A stretch of 64,000 bases of DNA from Sorex araneus (taxonomy: Eukaryota; Chordata; Mammalia; Eulipotyphla; Soricidae): the NCBI RefSeq assembly GCF_027595985.1, contig NC_073307.1, positions 121,189,678 through 121,253,677 on the forward strand. Reading direction: 5' to 3'. Positions within the stretch are counted from its first letter, which is position 1. Every line of letters begins with the position of its first letter. A model generated the notes under the pieces. That model did not search any database. It was not told where the DNA came from and saw nothing but the letters and a program-made list of their open reading frames with translations. The position numbers and the translations under genes were made by a program. Positions 33,721-46,714 of this stretch are shown one piece after another.

Positions 33721-34797
33721 ATCATGGATTCTCATGGTACTAATGGTATTTGAGACCAGAGAGAAGCAACTTAGAGAGTTTAAGCAGCCCACACGGCTTT
33801 GACATGCTATATTAAACTCAGTGTAATCTTTCTAAAAAGCCTGGGATTTCTCTATTGAATCACAACCTTTCACATACATGAAATTTTCCCAGGTCCTAAT
33901 TTTCCCACTAGTTTCCTCGGCAATGTCCCATGGCACAGTGTCTGGAGAGGAGTTTTCTGGGCAGAATGTCAGGGCGGCAGTGGGACTCTAAAGCCACCTT
34001 CTTCTGCTCTGGGCTTTCTGTTCTTCAGAGACAAAAACTATGTGACATCTCAGTGACTGAAAATGACCCACTCACAGAAAACAGGATTCCAGAATATGAA
34101 GTAATATGACTCTGAAATAGAAAGTCTGTCAAGACCCATGTCAGTTCTCTGAAAACAGCGAGCTTGTACTCATATTCATTAGTGTGTTCCAATGTCTCCA
34201 TGTGTCAGCATCATTAGGATATAGATAACAAATGAGTGAGGGATGGTTGGAACTAACCACAAGTGTGTGTGAAGATGAGGGTAGGTAAGATAGAGAAGAG
34301 GCCACTATGAAAATACTAACTGGGAATGATCATGCTGGACAAGATTGGCAAGATTGGATGGTTAAAAGTAGGTAAGGGATATTCTTAATAACCTTTCAGT
34401 GTTAATATTGCAAACCACAATTCCCAAAAGGAAAGAGAGAGAGACAGAGAGAGAGACAGAGAGAGAGACAGAGAGAGAGAAGAATTGATAAAAGGGTGGG
34501 GAAGATGATGGGAAGGAAACTGGGACCATTGGTGTTGGAAATGGTCCCAGTTTCCTGGTGACATGATGGGTGTTGGAATACTGTATGACAGAAATTTAAT
34601 CATGAATGACTTTGTAATGCTCTAAAAATAATGAAAAAAGAAAAGTATGAAAAAGAAGTGAAAGGAAAAAATTAAAAACAGATATATAAGAAGTATCTTT
34701 ACTTATCCTTACTTGGAAAGTTTTTACATCTGAGAGTATTCATTAAACACGCACAAGGACTAGTTCTGTCTTCTGTGAGCTTAAAAGACAAGATAAT
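33690..34797. repeat. Receptor 5'-flank block (U) of the intact gene
   Basis: Paralogous to 6930-7175, 22510-22850 and 46800-47380. Presumably holds the intron and perhaps the promoter or first exon, but no TATA box, CpG island or donor site stands out. Confidence 0.6.
34432..34650 (+). mobile_element. L1-like 3' end led by a GA-rich repeat
   Basis: (GAGACA)n-type purine repeat at 34432-34482, then 'gatgggtgttggaatactgt' and 'gactttgtaatgctctaaaa' with A-rich tail. The same insertion is at 47379-47640 in the paralogous block, so it predates that duplication. Confidence 0.65.
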
Positions 34798-34971
34798 GGG
34801 GGCTGGAGCAATAGCACAGTGGGTAGGGTGTTTGCCTTGCACGCGGCCAACCCGGGTTCGATTCCCAGCATCCTATATGGTCCTCCAGCACTGCCATGAG
34901 TAATTCCTGTATGCAGAGCCAGGAGTAACCCCTGTGCATTGCCAGGCGTCACCCAAAAAGCAAAAAAAAAG
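34798..34971 (+). mobile_element. SINE family A with target duplication
   Basis: Sense copy with A and B boxes, flanked by AGACAAGATAAT at 34786-34797 and 34972-34983. The paralogous site at about 47830 lacks it, so it is specific to this block. Confidence 0.93.
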
Positions 34972-34983
34972 AGACAAGATAAT

Positions 34984-35369
34984 CTAGTAGGTACTTTATA
35001 ACAATAAAGGATATATAATAAAACTCAATGAAATTTTAATATTATAGCGTGGAAAAAGGCATTCATGCAAAGGAGAGAGGAGGCAGTGGGGCTAAATGGG
35101 ACTTCATTATCTATTTAATCAGTTACTTATGAAAGTATAGAAGAGAGATAATATTTGTAGTTTTTAGCATGCAATACTATAGAGAATTCTTTGAAGAATG
35201 GGGCAGAATATTGATTTTTAGATCTTTTTTAAACTTTGTGGTATACCTGGTGCTTCTCGGGGGTTACTCCTGGCTAAGTATACAGAAATTACTCCTGGAC
35301 ATGCTTGAAGGACCATATGGGGATGGAACCATCAAATATGTCTTGAGTCTTGCAGTGTTGGTGGACAGA
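34984..35369. repeat. Distal U block with an old SINE
   Basis: Matches 39000-39330, 46010-46400 and 49925-50310. An old antisense SINE lies at about 35233-35335 ('gggggttactcctggct', 'ggaccatatgggg'), present in all four copies. Confidence 0.65.
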
Positions 35370-37800
35370 AAATAGGAGGTAAAGTACAAACCTATTTTCA
35401 TCCATTAGGACTCATGTCCTATTCTTTCATATTATTGAACACAAATTTCATTTGTTATAAGTTTGTCTTTTTTTGCCTTTTGACAAAAATATTAGAACCC
35501 AAACCTTCTTCATTTTCTTGTGGCTTACAATTTGTTCATTTTTATAATCTCCTCATGTAGCACTATTCACTTTGACTATGTGACTATGTAGAGTAATAGC
35601 CTTACTAAAACAGAAGAACATAAATGATGGAGAAAAAAATGAATTGGATCTGGGTAGGTCAACAGAGGCCCTGGTCCAGGAGCCACGCCCAAGGAATTCC
35701 ACATTTTCTGCCACATCATTTATAATGAGAGTAGTTTCCATTATATTTCTCTGAAGAGGTAGTTTCTGAGAAGGAATCAGAGTTGAAAGTTATCCTCAGA
35801 AAATGTATATGGTATACCTGGTGATTACCTGTGGTATATCTAGTGAGGGTATGGGAAAAGGACTGCCTGATTTTCCATGGTACCAAGCAATTGGGCCCTG
35901 TCAACACCAGGCTCCTGCTTAGAGCAGAGCAGAGGTTAGGCACTGATTTTTTTGCATTCTGCATTTCTTTTCTTCCCATAACTGGTGGCTACATGTCACA
36001 GAATCTCACAGAGTTTTAATGAAATTCTTTATTTTTTAAATTTTTTTAAAATGTGGAATACATGAAAAAGGGAGAAGCTTGGGTTCTCAAGACTTAGGTC
36101 AGTTTTAGTTATTTTAGTTTATTTAAACCACATTTGTAATTCTTTCTTCAAAAATCAAAATCACGAACAAAAAATAATTGAAAATATTTGCTTACCACCA
36201 TACTTTCAAATCAAAGTCAGATTGTACTGTCTATGAGTTTTTGCAATAGTAAGAAATGAGATGATAAATCATTTGAAAGAAATTATACATGTGGAGATAT
36301 GACAACCAAAAAAATAAAGCAAACAGTTACATGGAATGTGGTGAATAAGAGATTTATCAACCAGAGAAAGTCCCAGAACTATCATTTGACAAGCATAGTG
36401 CAGAAGATAGAATATTCTGTCTTTATCACCAAACCCTATTTGTAAATTCTCCAATAGAATATGCATCCAGGAAAAACATCTCTGTCACAGATTGATTCCC
36501 ATTTCCTATGACTCAATGCATCCAGGGAAATAAGATGTGGAAAAATTGTGAGGGCAGAAACTTGAAATACTTTCTCTCTGCCAAGCTGTGAGTTTTAGCG
36601 ACACAGGTAGGCAGTGAAGAAGGCAGACACCCTAACTGATGTATTTTCTCACTGGCCTCTGAATTTTATTTTTTTACCTTAGTCAAGTGGTTTCCAGGTT
36701 AAGGTTCAGGGATGTGCCTTAGGTCAAAACACAGAAGTGCTTTGGAAATAAGCTTGAAAAACTGACCTGCTTTGCATTCTTCCTATAGGTGGCAAGCTGA
36801 CTCCTGTTGATAGGAAGAATTTGTAGAGATTCACCGTTTTGGACCCTTCTCTGCTGCACAGAAGACACCTTAGACAAAGTGGGAGTTCGTGAGAAGGAGG
36901 CTTATCAAGTTTAGCAGGAGCTCCTGTGAGTTCCTGTTCAGAGACCTGCTGTCAAATGAGAGCACAATGTCTTTGGTGTCATGATCTCTCTGGGGATGTG
37001 TCTCAACATTAGATCTGATAAAACATCTATTTCTGTCTGTGCATCTCCATACCTATATGGTAATCTTCCTTGCAAATGTCTTTAGTGGATTGTCTCACTG
37101 ACAGCCATGTACCTGAGCAGCAACAAAAAGAAATACGAGTTGGCTCTGTGAAGATTTATTATTAGGAATAAAATGCACTTTTCTCACCTGAGACTCATTC
37201 TCTATGTGGATTCTTTAAATTTTGTGTTATCATGGCAATGTTATATAGTTTCTATTTTTCCTTACAATTATTTACAGAAATATACCAACTTATATATAAT
37301 CTACTGATTCTATTTCCAGAGCAGTAATTTGGTTCACTTTTGCAACTAAATTCATGTTCTATGATTACTTATTTGAAGAACATGTATATTTCTTTTAATT
37401 TGTCAACTGAACCAGGAAATCAGTTTACTTCACATCGAGTATTTTATGGTATGGCAGGAAATTTAGAATTTTTCAGGTTAGGAATTAAATTTATTTGCGA
37501 ATAATTTGCCAATTATTTCAAGTAAATTTGAATAATTTGCAAAATAAACCAAGTATGGACAATCTGAAATTATGCAAAATCACAGTGTGCAATGACTTAA
37601 ATGCAAATTAAAATTATTCAGAATTGTATTTTCCCCCGTGAAGAATAAGAGTGCAAAACATTTCTTCATCAGCTGTGGTGACAGTGTGGGTTGACACATA
37701 CTTACACATTTTTGATGGATGTGAAATTTGGCAGGATCACCAAAGTAGGGACATTAAAAATATATTTATGTAAATACATATAAATGTCATAAATTTTCCT
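35370..37800. repeat. Upstream module, copy 5
   Basis: Complete and free of young insertions; lies about 1.7 kb upstream of the intact receptor. Best candidate among the eight for any regulatory role, because its gene is the live one. Closest to copy 6 by eye. Confidence 0.75.
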
Positions 37801-38990
37801 TCCTTAGTTGAGGAGAGGATGAGGGGTTCACTCTGGCAGTGTGTGCCAAGCCCTACATGGAGCTAGGTCTTGATACTTGTAAAGGCCAATAATGACTGGA
37901 GAACAGAGAGATCCTACATTCTGACCTACATTTCCTTTTCAAGGCTAAATTGGAATAGTGACAGTTGATCTAAACGAATTTCAGAAGGAACTGAGTTCTT
38001 TCATAAAGGGGGTTCACACTCACAACATGGCAATTGGGATTTTCAAGGGGGGGCTTCCTTAATCTATCTACCTATGTCATACTTCCCTAGAGATGTCGCC
38101 ACCTTTAATTCTTAAAGGGAAAATGGTCAAAGTTCCATCTTGTGGAGCTGCTTCCTGCTGACACAGGGACGCTGAATTTGCCTGCACAAGGGGTGAAATC
38201 TCAAGATACCTTACTTTTAAATGAGGCCCAAGAAATGCATTTGAAAGATCAGATCAGTTTTGCTAAGGAAAGCTACTTTGAAATGCACAAAGCTTGGAGG
38301 CAGAAAACAAATGACAAATGCTCAAATGCTCAGGGTACAAGAACCAATCATCAATAGCATAGGAAGCACAGTTCTAATTCCTTCTTACTGCCCTGTTCAT
38401 TCCTTTCACTAATATTCCACTGCATTAGTACAGGTGTTAGTAATTTTTAACTTCGCTTTAGATACCTCATTCCAATGCTCATTCTTTCTCTTCTACATAG
38501 TGTCCTGGCTTAGAGGAAATGTTCTCTAATGGGGTATTAATCCCATGGTGGAAGAAGAATTGAGAGCTGTTAAAATCTCTGTTGTCTCTATATGTATTAA
38601 CTAAGAATGAATACTTAGAACCATTTTATACGTCCACTATCAGTACTTTAACCAATTGATAGGCTGGGAGAAAGCAATTGATCCTGCCCTTTGGGCTAAG
38701 GTTTCCTCTGGTAAAGCTCTGGCTTCTGCTTTTCTGGCTAGACTGGTGGAAGCATGTTCAACATTAAATTTCTTTATAGACAAGACAGTTTACTTACTAA
38801 ATTACCCAATTTTTCAATCACATTTGTAGAACTAGAATCTGATTCTTATAGAAAGCAAACTACAGAAACATGGTTCTCTCTCCTTCTTCATCTTAAATTT
38901 GCCAGACAGGTTAACCAAACCTGGCTTGTTCTTTTGCATAAGCACAGCTAGATAGAAGAACTCTCCATTTGGGGTAGTAGGCACCTGCTA
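37801..38990. other. Unassigned 1.2-kb block without a paralogue in the window
   Basis: Begins within 'ccttagttgaggagaggatg', where the other modules continue differently. No paralogous copy, no clear repeat ends and only short open frames (71 codons at 38142-38357). It could be a fragment of an old retroviral element or unrelated inserted DNA; I cannot decide. Confidence 0.35.
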
Positions 38991-40844
38991 ATAATAATGG
39001 ATATTATTGTCATAATAAATAAAAAATCAATGAAATTTTAATATTTTAGTATGCCAAAAGAGCATTCACTCAATTTACAGAGGAGGCAGCTTCATTATTT
39101 TTTAATAAGTTACTTATGAAAGTATAGAAGAGAGATAATATTAATAGTTTTTCAGTATGCAATTCTATAGAGGATTCTTTGAATAATGAGGTAGGATATT
39201 GATTTTTAGGTTTTTTTTTATGTATGTGGCATACCTGGTGATTCTTAGAGTTGTTTCTGGTAAAGTATACAGAAATTATTCCAAGGCATGCTCAGGGGAC
39301 CATATGGGATGCCGGGGATGGAATCTAGGCTGAACACATGGAAAGAAAATGTCTACTGTGTACTATCACTGGGCCCCATGAGCTTGGTTATTGGTAAGAT
39401 GCCTTTTACTGGAGTAACTTGTGATTTAAGCACAAATCCTCATTTGAATTTCAACCTGGGAATAGCTGGCATGTCAAGGTGAAGAAGAGCTGCTGGTTTA
39501 GTGTTATTCAAGATAAAAACTCTCTCTGGGTCTTCATAAGAACAAATTGAGTTAACAGAACAAAACTGGTGACTCTGTGAGGCTGACAGGAGGGCTGAGT
39601 AGATAGTCTTTTTGGTCATGTGATGACACTGAGATTCAGCAGGAGGGTGGGGTGAGTAAGTTAACTATGTAAAAGTATAAAATTAACTTTTAAATGTCAT
39701 ATCTAAGTAATTGACACCATTCAAAACAATTGTAAAAAGAATTAAAGTGCTAAGTATTAAATTAAATTAAATTAAAATGCTATTCTTTCTATATAGTATC
39801 CCTGAATTACTGTCATCCCATTGCTCATCGTTTGCTTGAGTGGGCACCAATAATGTCTCCATTTGAGACATTATTGTTACTGTGAGACTTGTTGTTACTG
39901 TTTTTGACATATCGAATACACCACAGGTAGCTTGCCAGGCTATTCTGTGCAGGCGGGATACTCTCAATAGCTTGCCAGACTCTCCAAGAGTGATAGAGGA
40001 TTCGAACTGGACCAGCTGTGTGCAAGGCCTTACCTGCTGTGCTAGCAAAACAACCCCATTTCGATATAAAGAAAATGGGAGCACAAAGGGTTTGAGAAGT
40101 AGGTACCTAATTGCATGCATACAATTGGTATAGTGCTCTTCTGAATATCAAGGTATGAGTCAATTACTTTTCCTTTACCAACTCTACAGATCCACACGTA
40201 GAATGGAATGCCACCTCCTTCAAGAAAAGGGAGAGAAAGATGCCAGTAACACTTCTACAGATCCCAGGAGGAATATATTGATTTGGGATATTTTTTGCAT
40301 ATCCTGGATTATACAGTTTCAAATGTTAAATATATTTTGTAAGAAATAAGGAGAAAGTATTTAACATTTAAAACAATTTTTAACATTCCAGCATCACACA
40401 TGCGCAGAAGTTTCACGACCCTCCATCATCGTCCCACTGTCCCAACCCCTTCATCTTCTTCCTCCCTTATTTCTTCAGCTTAATACAGGTTTGTACTAAA
40501 CTCCAGTTCTCAGTTCCTATTGGTCTTGGGCATTTATATTGCCTGACATTATTTCATTATATGATACAGATTATTCTATATATGCCCTTCTCCTCAGTTT
40601 CTTGCAATGAGATCTATCCATATAGCAAATGATGAATTGAATGTTATTCAAAGGCTCCCAAGGACAATTATCAAAGGCTCAGGTCCCTTGCTACTAGGAA
40701 ATATAAACTTTGTTCTACCAAGCAGAAGACTAAAATGGTAGGAAGACACTCTTTGCCCTAGTCCACAGTGAAAGGAAGACTCATTTTCCTAGATATGATT
40801 AATAAACCATCAAATATATTTTGGGTCTTGCAGTCTTGGAGGAC
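38991..40844. repeat. Receptor 5'-flank block (U), copy 6, without its gene
   Basis: Matches 49930-51510 in order, including the old antisense SINE at 39218-39377. The receptor that should lie to its left is replaced by the unassigned block 37801-38990. Confidence 0.65.
39803..40062 (-). mobile_element. SINE family B
   Basis: Antisense: 'gtcatcccattgctcatcg' tail, a local duplication of 'gagacattattgttactg', two 'gcttgccag' motifs, mutated head. The site at about 50725 is empty. Confidence 0.88.
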
Positions 40845-41077
40845 AGACAAGAGGAAGTAAAGTACAGATATATTTCCACCCATTAGAGCACATGTCCTAT
40901 TTTTTCATGTCATTGAGTGCAAATTTCAGTCGGGATAAGTGGTTGCCTTTTTTGCCTTTTGACGAAAATCTTAGAAACCTAAATTTCTTCATGTTTCTTG
41001 TGGTTTATAACAATGCTCATTATTATAATCTCCTATTATGACACTATTCACTTAGACTATTTTAATAGTCTTATTAA

Positions 41078-41333
41078 CTGGGCGGAGTGATAGCACAACA
41101 GGTAGGTCATTTGCCTTGCACGTGGCTGACCCAGGTTCTATTCCTCTTTCCCTCTCTTAGAGCCCGGCAAGCTTCCAAGAGTATGCCACCAACATGGCAG
41201 AGTTATGCAAGTTCCCTGTAGCATTTTTAATATGCCGAAAACCACAACAACAAAATCTCACAATGGAGATATTACTTGTGTCTGCTCGAGCAAATCAATG
41301 AACAACAGGATGACAGTGCTACAGTGTTACAGC
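41078..41333 (+). mobile_element. SINE family B with target duplication
   Basis: Sense full-length copy; flanked by AGTCTTATTAAC (left) and AGCCTTATTAAC (right). Head A box 'tagcacaacaggtagg', tail 'gaacaacaggatgacagtgc'. Confidence 0.9.
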
Positions 41334-42989
41334 CTTATTAACACAGAAGAAGACACATTATGGAGAATAAGTGAGTTGGGATTTAGGAAGGTCAACATAC
41401 ACCCTGATCCAGGAACCATGCCAAAGGAATTGCAGGTTTTCTGCCATATCACTTATAATGAGAGGAGTTTCTATCCAATGTCTCTAAAGGGGTAGTTCCT
41501 GAGAAGCAATCAGGATTATGGATTCTCCCCAGAAATATAATTGAGGGTGTGGGAACAGGACTGCCTTATTTTAAATGGTACCAAGAAATTGGGTTCTGTC
41601 AACACTGGGCACCAGATTTGAGAAGGGCAGAGGTAAGGCAACGACTCCTTGTGTTTTGCTTCTCGTTTTTTCCATAACTGATGGCTAGATGTCACAGAAG
41701 ACCACACAATGTTAATAAAATTCTTTAACTTTTTCATTTATTCTTAATTTTGGAATATATCAAAAGATAGAGGAATGAGTTCTCAAGATTTAGGTCATTT
41801 TTAGCTATTGTAGTTCATTTAAACTACGTTTGTTATTCTTCCTTCAAAAATCAAAGACATGAATACAAAGTAATTAGAAATATTAGCTTCCCACCATATT
41901 TTCAAATAAAATTCAGATTGTACTGGCAATCATTTATCATAATAGTAAGACATGAGAAAGAGAAACAATTCAAAAGAAATTATACAGGTGGAGATAAGAC
42001 AACCAAAAAAATAAAGCACACAATTATATGGAATGTGGTGAATAAGAGATCCATCACCCAGAGAAAGTCCCAGAAACTACCATCTGACAAGCATAATCCA
42101 GAAGGTGGAGTCTTCTGCCTTTTTCACCAAATTTTATTTACATATTCTCCATAGATTATGCATCCACAAAAAATATCTGTCTCACAGATGGATTCCCATT
42201 TCCTATGACTCTAGTGCATCCAGGAAAATAAGACATGAATAAAAAGTGAGGAGAGTCATTTGAAATGCCTTCTCACTGCCAGACTGTGAATTTGTAGTGA
42301 CACAGGTAGGCAGTGAGCAAGGCAGACACCCTAACTGCTGTCTTTCTCCCTGACCCCTGAATTTCTGTCTTTTCTTACCATACTCATGTGGCTTCCAGTT
42401 TGAGGCTCATGGATGTGCATTGGGACAAAATAAAACACAGCATTGCTTTGGAAATAAGCTTGAGAAAGTTACCTGCTTTGTCTTCTTCCTTCAACTATAA
42501 AGCTGACATCAGTTCACAGAAAGAGTTTGTAGGGATTCACCTTTGTTTCAAACCCTTCTCTGCCATACAGAAGATCCCTTGGAGACAGTGGAAGTTGGTG
42601 AGAAGGAGGCTTATCAAATTTACCAAGAGCTCATGTGAGTTCCTGTTCAGAGACATGCTGTCAAATGAACGAACAATGTCTTTGGTGTCATGCCCTCTCT
42701 GGGGATGTGTCTCAACATTATATATATATGTATATATATAGTTTTATATATACATATATAAAACTCTATTTCAGTCTGTGCATCTCCACCCCTATATGGT
42801 ACACATCCTTGCAAGTATTTCTTGTGGATTCTCTCACTGTCAGCTGTGTGCCTGGGCAGCAACAGAAAGCAATGAGAGTTGGCTCTGTGAAGATTTATAA
42901 ACAGTAATAAAATTCACTTTCCTCATCTGGGACTTATTCTATATCTGGATCCTTTAAATATTTTGTTATCATGGTAATAAGTCATGTAG

Positions 42990-43034
42990 TGTGGGGTCCG
43001 ATAAGAGCCAACCTCTGTAAGATGGCTCCCTACA
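42990..43034. mobile_element. 45-base TG...CA relic with 6-base target duplication
   Basis: Starts TGTGGGGTCCG, contains AAGATGGCTCCC, ends CTACA, and is flanked by ATGTAG at 42984-42989 and 43035-43040. Other module copies lack it (for example 1795-1815 and 54865-54880). The ends and duplication are those of an LTR or integrase-type insertion, but it is far too short for a normal LTR. Element identity unknown. Confidence 0.55.
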
Positions 43035-43158
43035 ATGTAGTATCTAGTTTTCCTTACAATTAGCTACAAAAATAGATCAACATATATATAATCTTCTAAT
43101 TATATTTCCAGAGCAGCAGGTTGGTTAACTTTTGTATCTAAATTCTTTTTCTATGATT

Positions 43159-43362
43159 TGGGTCTGGAGCAATAGCACAGTGGGTAGGACGTTTGCCTTG
43201 CACACGGCCAACCTGGGTTTGATCCCCAGCATCCCATATGGTCCCCTGAGCACCGCCAGGAATAACTCCTGAGTGCAAAGCCAGGAGTAAACCCTGTGTA
43301 TCGCCAGGTGAGATCCAAAAATCAAAATAAATAAATATATATGTATATATAAATAAATAAAT
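43159..43362 (+). mobile_element. SINE family A with long target duplication
   Basis: Sense copy with an (AAAT)n/(AT)n tail; 19-base perfect duplication AAATTCTTTTTCTATGATT at 43140-43158 and 43363-43381. Confidence 0.95.
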
Positions 43363-43921
43363 AAATTCTTTTTCTATGATTAGTGATTTGAAGAACATGT
43401 ATGTTTTATTTTATTTGTCAACTGAACCAAGGAATAGGTTTTATTAACATGTAAGATTTTGGGGTATGAAAGGAAATTCAGAATTTTTCAGGTTGGGAAT
43501 TAAATTTATTTGTAAATAATGTCAATAATTTCAAGGAAAACTGAATAATATGCAAAATAAACCAAGTATGGACAACCAGAAATGATACAAAATCACAGTT
43601 TGCAATGACTTAAATGCAAATTAAAATGACTAAGAATAGTATTTTTTACCCCTGAAGAATAAGAATGCAAAACATTTATTTGTCAACTGTGGTGACAATG
43701 TAGAATGAGAATACTTACATATTTTTTATTAATGTGAAATTTGACAGACCCTCAAAAGTAGGGCTATTCAAAATAAGTGTAAAGACATATAAATGGCATA
43801 CATTTTCCTCCCTTAGTTTCATATGTAATATTTGATTTACAGTGATGTTTGTGCATGTGCACAAGACATAATATAGATGGATTATTTTATACATGTTATT
43901 TACACATGTAGTTCACTACAT

Positions 43922-44115
43922 CACCGGAGCAATAGCATAGTGGGAAGGGCATCTGCCTTGCATGTGGCTGACCTAGGTTCGATTCCCAGCATCCCATATG
44001 GTTTTCTGAGCACGCCAGGAGTAATTCCTGAGTGCAAAGCTAGGAGTAACCCTTAAGCACGGACAGATGTGACCCCAAAAGCCAAAAATATAAATAAATA
44101 AAAATAAAAATATAA
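43922..44115 (+). mobile_element. SINE family A
   Basis: Sense copy: 'accggagcaatagcatagtg', 'ctaggttcgattcccagc', 'gtgaccccaaaagcc', tail of AAATA repeats. Confidence 0.9.
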
Positions 44116-44636
44116 TAAATATCAATGTGAAAAAGACATCTAACCCAATCTCAAGATAGAAGAGCTGAATTGATTTCTTCAATATTCACTGACAATTTTC
44201 AAATAAACAGAAAATAGCACTGTTTGTTTGTTTGTTTTTCAATGAACAGTTCACTTTGTGTTTCTTATGTAGTTCTGAGTGTAAGAATGAAGAAGATTCA
44301 TCATAATCTTCAACTTAGGCTGTAGTATAAAAGTAGCAGGTAAATTATAAGGGTATTGGAACAAAACTCCAAACACAGACAAGAGGGTCAAAATTAAGTC
44401 TAACAGAAATAAACTTATACATATATGAGACTGACTACCTTTTGTTATTTTACTATATTTCATTAGACATTATGGTACCATGATGTACACAGTTATTCTT
44501 AGCAGAGCTTAAGCATGCAGGGCTTCAATGCAGTTCCACCAACAGTGCTGACTTCCTCAACTGTTGTTCCCACGTTTTCTCAAAACCCCAGTCTGTGATT
44601 TTGACAGGTACATTTCTAAATTTGATTGTTGAAGTT

Positions 44637-44667
<31 letters not shown>

Positions 44668-45164
44668 TTTTGCTTTTTGGGTCATACCTGGCGATGCACA
44701 GGGGTTACTCCTGGCTCTGCACTCAGGAAGTACTCCTGGTGGTGCTCAGGGGACCATATGGGATGCTGGGAATCGAATCCGGTTTGGCTGCGTGCAAGGC
44801 AAATGCCCTACCCGCTGTGCTATTGCTCCAGCCCCTGGAGTTTTAATCTTATATTACAGTATTGATGGCTCTGAAGTATATATAAATACATATATCCCAT
44901 TTCAACACTACGAATGTGCTTAAAGCCCCAAATCTTACTCCTTTTCCTTCACATTCCTCTAGACTTACACCCCTCATTTTCTCCCTTTCCCGTCCTTGTC
45001 ATTTCTATGTTCAGTGGTCAAGGGTAGTGTGGGTATCCCCACCGTGAGACCAGGCATTCCCTCTTCCTGGTATTCTTCTATAGACCACAGATAAGTTTTA
45101 TCATCTGGTATTTGTCCTCCTGAAGATTCACTTCCTTTACATGGTATGCTCCAGTTCTGTCCAC
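44116..45164. repeat. Receptor 3'-flank block (D) of the deleted gene
   Basis: Matches 61610-62330 (for example 44440-44560 vs 61840-61930, 44840-45150 vs 62010-62325). Interrupted by a SINE A. No gene. Confidence 0.65.
44636..44836 (-). mobile_element. SINE family A with (TTTA)n tail
   Basis: Antisense copy; tail is a TTTA repeat (44636-44671) rather than a pure T-run, head intact at right. The paralogous site at about 62020 is empty; GAAGTTTTA / GGAGTTTTAA flank it. Confidence 0.92.
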
Positions 45165-46469
45165 CCTCTTAGCACACCAACAGCCCTGGCCTAGTGACAC
45201 AGCTGCAAGTGCCTGAAGAAAAGGCAGCTAGGGATCTCTCTGGGCCCCATAGTGAGTCAATTTCACCAGGGCATCCCAGATGGAGCAGGTGCAGCCTCCT
45301 AGCCTTCTCCAGATGAAATCCTGGTGACCACAAGCTTCCACAAACAAGGCCCCCACTATGCGGGTTCCAGGACAAAATCTCCAGGCCGCAGGGTGGCAGA
45401 AAACTTGTGCTGTATTTTCCCGGGTCCCTGCCCGCCCATTAGACTGGCTGTCAAGCCCATAATTTGCTTCTGGGTGCCCTCTTAGCACACCAACATCCCT
45501 GTCCCAGAGACTCCCAATTGAATCCCAAAATGGATTAGTGCCATACAGAGATGTCTCTAGAACCCAACCATATGCAACCTAGAAACTGGCATTTGCAATC
45601 ATGGCCATGTAATTTATCATGATATTCAAAATGAGCAACAGAAAAAAAATTATCTATCATCTGCCTCTGGAAGGTAGGCTGAAATGGTAGTGGGATAATT
45701 GGAGCAAGACATAATGCCTCAATTTGGATAAGAGAGTATTGGGGAAATTTTCTGCCATAGAGGCAGGTGATGAGTGGGATTTGGAGGCGGGGTGGGGATA
45801 ATAGGACATTGGTGGTGGAAAATATGCTGGTGGAGGGATGGGTGTTCCATCATTATATGGCTGAATCTCAAACATGAAAGTTTTGTAACTATCTCACAGT
45901 GACACAATAAAATAAACAAAAAATAATGTGGAGTTCATGTCCAATTCAATCAGTTTAATCAATAGCTGAACAAAGAGCAGTACTCCTACATGATTGAAAA
46001 AAGGTAAGAGACTCCAGTAGGTACCTGATAATTCTAAAGGATATTGTTTATCATGATAAATAAACACTCAATGAAATTTTAATATTTTAGTATGGGAAAA
46101 GGCACGTAATTAATGGAGAGAGGAGGTAGTGGGGAGCTATGTTAGAGACTTCATTATTTATTTAATACTGATGCATATGAAAGTATAGAAGAGAGATAAA
46201 ATTTGCTGTTTTTTAGTACGCATTTCTATAGAGGATTCTTTGAGGAACCGGTTAGAATATCAATTTTTTGTTTTGTTTTATGTTTCTGGCATCCTTAATG
46301 ATTCTCAGGGGTTCTAACCTGTTATATATGAAGAAATGACTCCTCAACATGCTTGGGGGGTCATATTGGATCCTGAGAATGGAGCTCAGGCTGGCCCCAT
46401 GCAAGGCTAATGCCCTACTGCTGTACTTTCACTGGGCCCCATGGAGATTGGTTATGGGTAAGGTGCCTT
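45165..46469 (+). repeat. 1.3-kb duplicated segment, copy X
   Basis: Nearly collinear with 49103-50382 (a composite retroelement 3' part plus distal U block). Here it is embedded in receptor 3'-flank DNA: the left flank stops at about 45164 (compare 62330) and the right flank resumes at 46470 (compare 63160). It includes an L1-like 3' end at 45660-45925 and an old antisense SINE at 46265-46441. A non-retrotransposition duplication, because it carries flanking single-copy-type DNA. Confidence 0.8.
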
Positions 46470-46714
46470 TATCTGATGTTGTTGTATGCACGTGCTTTTT
46501 CCTGTTCATTTAGTGCTTAGTAGTTTTAGCCCCTATTTCCTTAGCTGTATAGAAATCTTTGAATATGAAAGGTCCCATAGACTTATTTTTGTTTCTGTTG
46601 TCTTGAGTACTTAATTCATAAGAAATGAGCTTTGCTGCAAAAGAGCAACATATGGAAAACAGAACTACAAAGCACTGAAACCATATAATGATGTAATAAA
46701 TAGATATAGAACCA
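46470..46714. repeat. 3' flank remaining beside the deleted receptor
   Basis: Follows 19995-20225 and 63160-63280. Ends at the SINE head fragment that marks the deletion. Confidence 0.7.

Larger units (their letters stand above)
40845..43921. repeat. Upstream module, copy 6
   Basis: Complete module carrying a SINE B (41078-41333), the 45-base TG...CA relic (42990-43034) and a SINE A (43159-43362). A TA-rich near-palindrome sits at 42720-42765. No gene. Confidence 0.72.

Noticed and set aside
42720..42765. Cruciform or origin-like palindrome
   Set aside because: Simple TA-rich low-complexity sequence; similar tracts occur throughout the AT-rich parts of the window.
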